A stretch of 64,000 nucleotides of DNA from Selaginella moellendorffii (taxonomy: Eukaryota; Streptophyta; Lycopodiopsida; Selaginellales; Selaginellaceae), in NCBI RefSeq assembly GCF_000143415.4, contig NW_003314293.1, positions 346,957-410,956 on the forward strand. Direction: 5' to 3'. This document shows positions 58,423 through 64,000 of the stretch, one piece after another; the first letter of the stretch is position 1; every line of letters begins with the position of its first letter. A program made the position numbers and the translations under genes. The notes under the pieces are model-generated. The model worked only from the letters and a program-made list of their open reading frames with translations. It was not told the DNA's origin and ran no database searches.

Positions 58423-61400
58423 TCAACTGCTTGGTTCTACTTTTGCTGTTTCATCTGATAGTTTTGTTTCCGAGGTTGTTTCGTGATGGGCTGGTTCAAC
58501 AGAGTCAACGGGCTTGTCTTCCTGAGATTCTTTCGTAGTTTCAGTTTCGGTTTTGCTTTCAGGTTCGGTTTTGGTTTCAGGTTCTGCTGGCATCTCATTC
58601 TCGTGCGCTTCCTCTGCAATTGACTTTGGGTTTGAAGTCAGTTCTTCCACCTTTTCAGGGTCAGCGGCCGTTGACATTGTACTCTCTTCTTCTTCCTTGG
58701 CAGGAACTTCTTCTGCTACAGCTGCTAAATTCTCCACCTCGGTCGCTTGTGGTTCATCGTCCAAACTTGGTGCGTTTACTTCCTCCGTTGACTTCTCGCC
58801 AAGGTCAACTATTGTTGTCTGATCCACACTTTGTTCTGGTGTACTTTGTTCTAGTGTACTATCTGCTGGTGCTTTCTCAACCTCATCCGGCGCTGTTTCC
58901 ACGACTGGATTCTCATCAGCTTGTCCCGGCTCTAGGGCCGCTGGTACTTCATTGTCTTTCGGAGTGGTTTCAATCTTCTCTGGCTTCTCAACTGGTTCTT
59001 GTTCCTCGGCATTCAGTGGAGTCTCCTCGAGGCTTGGTGGTGTCTCGGTTTTGCCAGGGATTGGTTCGGGTTCCACGGTTTCAACCTTCGCGGGATCACC
59101 TGTAATGAGTGGCTGGCTTTCCGGCATTGCACGGTCTCCGGTTCCAGCTTCTTCAGATCCGGCTACTTCCAGGCTTGGTGCATCAAGTTTTTCCAGTGGC
59201 TTGATGTCAGCTTCGGGAGTTTCCGCTGGGTCTTCCACCGCCGCTTCAATGTTTGCAGCAGGATTTGATTCTTCTATTGATGCAGCGTCTGTGCTCTCGC
59301 CACCTTCTGGGAATATAACTTGTTCGCCAACTTTTTCCTCCTCTACCGAAGCTGGTTGTTCTTCTGTGCTTGGTGTTTCAGTAGACTCTTCCGTGGGAGA
59401 TTTGGAACTCTCGGCTGTTGTCTCATCCACATTTTGATGCGACACTTCCTTGGGTTCTCCAGGCGTCTCCACGACTCCAGCAGCATTCTCTTCTGCAGTT
59501 CCAACAAGCTTCTCCTCAGCTGGTTCATGTGGAGGAAGTGTAACAGCTTGTTCTGGCTCTTGTATCTCTAGAGCTCTTTCCTCCTCCTGTGCTTCAGCAG
59601 GCTTGTCCATTTCAGCAGCTGGTTTGTTCAGACCAGTCGTTTGATCCGCCAGTTCCCGTGTGTCGTCCTCTACGTGTTTCTCTGCAGGCTCCTCCATTGG
59701 TTCATCTGCTTGAGCTACTGCTTCTGTTTCAAGAGCTTTGTCATCTTCCGTCGTGGCAGCCGGTTCCTTTGCTTCCAGTTCCTGTGTTTCATTGTTGATT
59801 GTCTCGTGCTTTTCCGGAATCTCCTGTTTTAGTTCGTCCAGCTTCGTAGTTTGGACTGCTTCTTGTGGCACAGGAGTTCCTTCAGAATGCTCCACCATTG
59901 CAGGAACTGGCTCATCCACACTGGTTAATTCTGCAGCTGGTTCATCCAAACTAGTTCTTTCAGCTTGCTCCTGTGTCTCACTGGCTGGTTCGTCTACTTG
60001 TTTTTCAGGAACCTCCACTGGATCATCCATCACGACCGCTGGATCGAGCTCGTCCTTGCTCGTTACTGGTTCCTGTGTTTCAAGAGCTCTTTCGTCTGCT
60101 TCTTGTTCCCCGGGCTCTTCCACAGTCACAGCTGGTTCTGGTTCCTCACTTGGTGTTTGAGCAACTGTTTCCTCTTCAGCCTGTTCCAGAACTTCAACAG
60201 ACTCATTAGCTGGTTCATCCACAGCTGGCGTCTCAAGTAGTGGCTCTTCTGAAGCTGTGTCTTCAGCAGGTTCCTCTAACTTAGCAGCTGCTTCCTCCTC
60301 GCTTGTCGTTTGAACCGTTTCAGGAACTGCTTGTTGTTCTGGAAGTTCGCCTGGCTCATTTGGAGTAGGAGCTGGTTCATCCACAACTGGCTCGTCAACT
60401 TCAACAGGCTCCTCCACGGAAGATGGTTCTTTCTCACTCGTTTGATCCTTTGCATGTTGCTCTGGAACTTCGACTAGAGTAGCAGCTGGTTGATCCACAA
60501 CCGGCTCATCCGCCACCACAGATGATGGTTCCTTCTCACTCGTCGTCTCAACAGTCTGGTCCTCTGCATGTTGTTCTTGAACTTCAACTGGCTCAGCATC
60601 TAGAGTAGAAGCCGGTTGATCCACAACTGGCTCGTCTGCCACCACAGAAGATGGTTCCTTCTCACTTGTCGTTTCATCCTTTGCAAGTTGTTCCGGAACT
60701 TCGACTGGCTCAGCATCTAGATGTGAAGCTGGTTGGTCCACAACTGGCTCGTCGGCCACCACAGAAGATGGTTCCTTCTCACTCGTCGTTTCATCCTCTG
60801 CAAGTTGTTCTGGAACTTCGACTGGCTCAGCATCTGGTTGATCCACAACTGGCTCGTCCGCCACCACAGAAGATGATTCCTTCTCACTCGCAACAGTCTC
60901 GTCCTCTGCAAGTTGTTCCGGAACTTCGACTGGAACTTCAACTGGTTTTGCATCTAGAGTAGAAGCTGGTTGATCCACAACTGGCTCGTCCGAAGCTGTG
61001 ACTTCATCGGGTTCCACCACCAAAGAAGATGGTTCCTTCTCACTCGTTGTTTCAACAGTCTCATCCTCTGCATGTTCTTCTGGAACTTCGACTGGCTCTG
61101 CATCTGGTTGATTCGCAACTGACTCATCCGAAGCTGTAACTTCCACCGGTTCCTTCGTATTCTCATCCTCTGCATGTTGCTCTGGAACTTCGACTGCCTC
61201 ACCTAGAGCAGAAGCTGGTTCATCCACAACTGGCTCGTCGGCCATAGAAGGTGGTTCCTTCTCACGAGTCGTTTGAACAGTCTCATCCTCTGCATGTTGT
61301 TTTGGAAGTTCGACTGGCTCAGCATCTAGCGTAGAAGCTGGTTGATCCAGAACTGCGTCCGAAGCTGTGACTTCAGCAGGTTCCTCCACCACCAATGGTT

Positions 61401-64000
61401 CCTTCTTGCTCGTAGTCTCATCCTCTGCATGTTGCTCTGGAACTTCGACTGCCTCACCTAGAGCAGAAGCTGGTTCATCCACAACTGGCTCGTCCTCCTC
61501 GGCCATAGAAGATGGTTCTTTCTCACTAGTCTCATCCTTTGCATGTTGTTCCGGGACTTCGACTGGCATAGCAGCTTGTTCATCCACGGGGGATGTCTCA
61601 ACGGGCTCCTCCAAAGTTTCGACTTCAGCAGGCTCCTCCTCACGTGTTGCTTGAACTGTTTCTGTCACCAGTTCTTCTGGATGTTGTCCTGGAACTTCAA
61701 CAGGTTCATCTTGAGTAGGAGCTGGTTCGTCCACAACGGGTGACTTTACTGGCTCTTCAGGAGCCTCCTCCAACTTAGCCGATGGTTCCTCCTTGCTCGT
61801 GGTTGGAGCTATTTCATCCTCTAAATGCTCTTCCGGAACTTTGACAGGATCTGAAGCTTCAACTTCAGCAGGCTCCTCCACATTAGCAGATGGTTCCTCC
61901 TCGCTCGTCGTTTGAACTGTTTCAACCCCCGGTTCCTTCAAATCTTGTTCTGGAACTTCGACAGGTTCATCTCGAGTAGAAGTTAGTTCATCCACGACAG
62001 GTGCCTCCGCTGGCTCTTCCAAAGCTTCACCTTCCTCCAACTTAGCAGTTGATGGTTCCTCAGTCACGGGTTCCTTCAAATTTTGTTCTAAAACTTCAGC
62101 AGGCTCGTGAGCTGGTTCGTCCACGGGGGGTGTCTCCACCGGCTCTTGCGAAGCTTCACCATCAGCAGGTTCCTTCAACTTACCCTCGGCTGGATCCTCC
62201 ACAGTCGTTGTCTCTGGCGTCCCAAGAGCTGGTTTTTCAGCCTCGGCTGGTTCCTCCACAGTCGTCGTCTCTGGCGTCCCAAGAGCTCGTTCTTCAACCT
62301 CCGCTGGTTCCTCCACAGTCGTCGTCTCTGGCGGCTCAAGAGCTCGTTCTTCAACCTCGGCTGGTTCCTCCACAGTCGTCGTCTTTGGCGTCCCAAGAGC
62401 TGGTTGTTCAACCTCGGCTGTTTCCATAGTTGGTTCTTGTTCTTCCGTTTTTGCTTCAACAGTTTCCTCTAAAGCTGGCTCAGAGGCTGCTGCTTCCTCT
62501 TTACCAATAGCGTCATCCGTAGTTGACGTAGTAGTATCCAGCTTATCCTCGGCCGGTTTCTCCGTCTCTGGCGTCCCATCTTCAACCTCGGCTGGTTCCA
62601 TTGTCCCGATGGTTGGTTCTTGCAGATCACGATCTGTTGATGATGGTTCTTCTGCTTTTCCTTCAACAGGTTCCTCCAAACCTGGCTCAGATATTGTTGC
62701 GTCCTCTTTACCAATAGCGTCATCCATAGTCTCCAACTCATCCTTGGCTGGTTCTTCCACTGTCGTCCCAAGAGCTGGTTCTTCAACCTCGGGCGGTTTC
62801 TCCGTCTCTGGCGTCTCATCTTCAACCTCGGCTGGTTCCATTGTCCCAATGGTTGGTTCTTGCAGATCACGATCAGTTGATGCTGGTTCTTCTGCTTTTC
62901 CTTCAACAGGTTCCTCCAAACCTGGCTCAGATGCTGTTGCGTCCTCTTTACCAATAGCGTCATCCATAGTCTCCAACTTATCCCCGGCTGGTTCTTCCAC
63001 TGTCGTTGTCTCTGGCGTCCCAAGAGCTGGTTCTTCAACCTCGGCTGGTCCCATTGTCCCGATGGTTGGTTCTTGCACATCACGATCAATTGATGCTGGT
63101 TCTTCAGCCAAAGTCACTGGTTGATCAGTGCTCTCTTCAACCACGCTAGGAGGCTCAGCTTTGGCATCAAGAACTTGATACTCAGGTTCTTCCGCCGCTT
63201 CAACTTGAGGCTCATCTGCTAGTGATTTCGTTCGTTCAGTTTCTTCACCAGTTTCTTCCGGCGTCTCGGCAGTTGGCGCTGCTTCAACACTTGTTTCAAC
63301 TCCCGTGTCCTCTTTCCTGTCAAGTTCAGCCCCAGCCTTCTCATCTGAAACAGCTTCCACGGTTGGAGCAGCGTCGTCAACTGTTGCATCGGGTGAAACT
63401 TCAGTTTCGACGTCAGGAGCGGAGCTCGTAACCTCGGAGTTCTCCGTGATATCAGGTGCCGTTGTCGCAGGAATATTAAAAGTTTCCGGTGCAACTTCTC
63501 TAGACTCTTCGTTTGGTTCGAGAGTATCCTCTTCCTTGACCTCCAAAGTATCAGGTCCTTGAGCTCCAGCCGTTTCTGGAGGAGGCTCGACGCCTCCTTC
63601 TTCACTTAGCACAGGCTCTTCAGTCGGTGTAGCGTCAAGAGCCACTGTCGTGTCTTCTAACGCAGTACTTTCCTCACTCTCAACAGGCTGAGTAGTAGAA
63701 GAAGCCGCTTTAGCGCCTGTTTCCTCCGGCAAGCTCACTGGAGCTGCTTGTTCTTTCGCAGCACCGGCACTGTCCAAATTGGTTTCCTCGCTCACAGGTT
63801 CTTCACGATCCTTTGACTCAACCTCAATCTTGCTATCTTCAACCTGTGGCGTCTCTTCTTCAGTTGGAATTTCTTCCGTTTTTTCTTCCATTTGCGGCAC
63901 AATCTCGGCCTGAGGAGCACTCTCGCTGTCCACTTTTTCCTCAACTTGAGGAGGAGCTTCGTCCATTTGCAGTTCTTTGTCACCGCTAGACACATTGTCG
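58423..64000 (-). CDS. Giant acidic, repeat-rich disordered protein, paralogue 2 (5' end outside window)
   Basis: A single minus-strand frame stays open from the window edge to the stop at 58423, about 1,858 residues here. The frame is open through the last base, and its only in-window start-like codon near the edge is GTG (63993), so the true start lies beyond 64000. It is rich in Glu, Pro, Val, Thr and Ala. Repeats include about five 19-residue units of the type VEERALGTPETTTVEEPAE (62170-62420), units around VVDEPVVDQPASTLDAEPVE and VEVPEQHAEDET (60400-61450), and a roughly 80-residue unit with STDRDLQEPTIGTMEPAEVE at exactly 240-bp spacing (62611 and 62851). The C-terminal third (58650-59440) is homologous to 54560-55440 of paralogue 1, showing tandem duplication. 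Function unknown; no enzymatic domain is visible. Confidence 0.78.
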   Translation of the reverse strand, partial: DNVSSGDKELQMDEAPPQVEEKVDSESAPQAEIVPQMEEKTEEIPTEEETPQVEDSKIEVESKDREEPVSEETNLDSAGAAKEQAAPVSLPEETGAKAASSTTQPVESEESTALEDTTVALDATPTEEPVLSEEGGVEPPPETAGAQGPDTLEVKEEDTLEPNEESREVAPETFNIPATTAPDITENSEVTSSAPDVETEVSPDATVDDAAPTVEAVSDEKAGAELDRKEDTGVETSVEAAPTAETPEETGEETERTKSLADEPQVEAAEEPEYQVLDAKAEPPSVVEESTDQPVTLAEEPASIDRDVQEPTIGTMGPAEVEEPALGTPETTTVEEPAGDKLETMDDAIGKEDATASEPGLEEPVEGKAEEPASTDRDLQEPTIGTMEPAEVEDETPETEKPPEVEEPALGTTVEEPAKDELETMDDAIGKEDATISEPGLEEPVEGKAEEPSSTDRDLQEPTIGTMEPAEVEDGTPETEKPAEDKLDTTTSTTDDAIGKEEAAASEPALEETVEAKTEEQEPTMETAEVEQPALGTPKTTTVEEPAEVEERALEPPETTTVEEPAEVEERALGTPETTTVEEPAEAEKPALGTPETTTVEDPAEGKLKEPADGEASQEPVETPPVDEPAHEPAEVLEQNLKEPVTEEPSTAKLEEGEALEEPAEAPVVDELTSTRDEPVEVPEQDLKEPGVETVQTTSEEEPSANVEEPAEVEASDPVKVPEEHLEDEIAPTTSKEEPSAKLEEAPEEPVKSPVVDEPAPTQDEPVEVPGQHPEELVTETVQATREEEPAEVETLEEPVETSPVDEQAAMPVEVPEQHAKDETSEKEPSSMAEEDEPVVDEPASALGEAVEVPEQHAEDETTSKKEPLVVEEPAEVTASDAVLDQPASTLDAEPVELPKQHAEDETVQTTREKEPPSMADEPVVDEPASALGEAVEVPEQHAEDENTKEPVEVTASDESVANQPDAEPVEVPEEHAEDETVETTSEKEPSSLVVEPDEVTASDEPVVDQPASTLDAKPVEVPVEVPEQLAEDETVASEKESSSVVADEPVVDQPDAEPVEVPEQLAEDETTSEKEPSSVVADEPVVDQPASHLDAEPVEVPEQLAKDETTSEKEPSSVVADEPVVDQPASTLDAEPVEVQEQHAEDQTVETTSEKEPSSVVADEPVVDQPAATLVEVPEQHAKDQTSEKEPSSVEEPVEVDEPVVDEPAPTPNEPGELPEQQAVPETVQTTSEEEAAAKLEEPAEDTASEEPLLETPAVDEPANESVEVLEQAEEETVAQTPSEEPEPAVTVEEPGEQEADERALETQEPVTSKDELDPAVVMDDPVEVPEKQVDEPASETQEQAERTSLDEPAAELTSVDEPVPAMVEHSEGTPVPQEAVQTTKLDELKQEIPEKHETINNETQELEAKEPAATTEDDKALETEAVAQADEPMEEPAEKHVEDDTRELADQTTGLNKPAAEMDKPAEAQEEERALEIQEPEQAVTLPPHEPAEEKLVGTAEENAAGVVETPGEPKEVSHQNVDETTAESSKSPTEESTETPSTEEQPASVEEEKVGEQVIFPEGGESTDAASIEESNPAANIEAAVEDPAETPEADIKPLEKLDAPSLEVAGSEEAGTGDRAMPESQPLITGDPAKVETVEPEPIPGKTETPPSLEETPLNAEEQEPVEKPEKIETTPKDNEVPAALEPGQADENPVVETAPDEVEKAPADSTLEQSTPEQSVDQTTIVDLGEKSTEEVNAPSLDDEPQATEVENLAAVAEEVPAKEEEESTMSTAADPEKVEELTSNPKSIAEEAHENEMPAEPETKTEPESKTETETTKESQEDKPVDSVEPAHHETTSETKLSDETAKVEPSS
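62170..62425 (-). repeat. 57-bp coding repeats in giant protein 2
   Basis: About four and a half copies of a 57-bp unit encoding VEEPALGTPETTTVEEPAE-type segments, with near-identical DNA. Confidence 0.8.
62520..63115 (-). repeat. Long coding repeats (about 240 and 212 bp) in giant protein 2
   Basis: The marker 'ggttggttcttgcagatcac' recurs at 62611 and 62851 (exactly 240 bp apart) and, slightly changed, at 63063. The sequence between aligns over most of its length. Confidence 0.8.

Noticed and set aside
50500-63995. Many plus-strand frames of 60-240 residues across the giant-protein genes
   Set aside because: They are shadows of the low-complexity minus-strand coding sequence and change with the repeat pattern.
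1-64000. CRISPR arrays, operons, phage or bacterial defence systems
   Set aside because: The window is intron-containing plant nuclear DNA, and no spaced short palindromic repeats or polycistronic gene runs are present.

Overview
The window looks like nuclear DNA of a vascular plant with very compact genes, most likely a lycophyte of the Selaginella type. This is inferred from plant families (DUF3511, CYP704-like P450, plastid fibrillin-kinase, PLS-type PPR, SKIP5-like F-box protein, plant NPC1, plant aconitase), from very short introns (mostly about 45-110 bp) in intron-rich genes, and from tight gene spacing broken by AT-rich retrotransposon blocks.

Layout. 1-4045: two strongly decayed Ty3/gypsy copies (C and D). 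4754-22557: a gene-rich block holding a Der/EngA double GTPase (+), a SKIP5-like F-box protein (-), a DUF3511 protein (+), an NPC1-like sterol transporter (+), a BTB protein (+), a fibrillin 11/PAP14-like pseudokinase-fibrillin (-) and an aldo-keto reductase (+). 22557-26574: a P450 (-) and a truncated, frameshifted PPR pseudogene (-). 26575-30998: AT-rich DNA with one small kinase-like (DUF3669-like?) gene or pseudogene. 30999-36010: an almost intact small gypsy element A (+). 36268-42459: an older gypsy element B (-), into which a tandem TRIM array is nested (39916-41074). The TRIM LTRs carry a 5S-rRNA-like segment, which is the hallmark of Cassandra elements. 42719-43614: a YVH1/DUSP12-like phosphatase (-) with a shortened zinc region. 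43826-45944: a second copy of the P450-promoter/PPR segment, here with a full-length PPR gene (-). 46505-50404: aconitase (+). 50484-57666 and 58423-window end: two giant, acidic, repeat-rich, disordered paralogous proteins (-) of unknown function.

The genes are ordinary nuclear loci and form no operon-like system. Several pairs are divergent and share short promoters with CACGTG G-boxes (8453-8952, 20366-20623, 46206-46504). The most notable items are the Cassandra-like 5S-bearing TRIM array nested in a gypsy element, the tandem pair of giant acidic proteins, and the P450-PPR segmental duplication interrupted by a 17-kb block. Exon borders were placed by eye from GT..AG sites and reading frame, so they may be off by a base or an exon.
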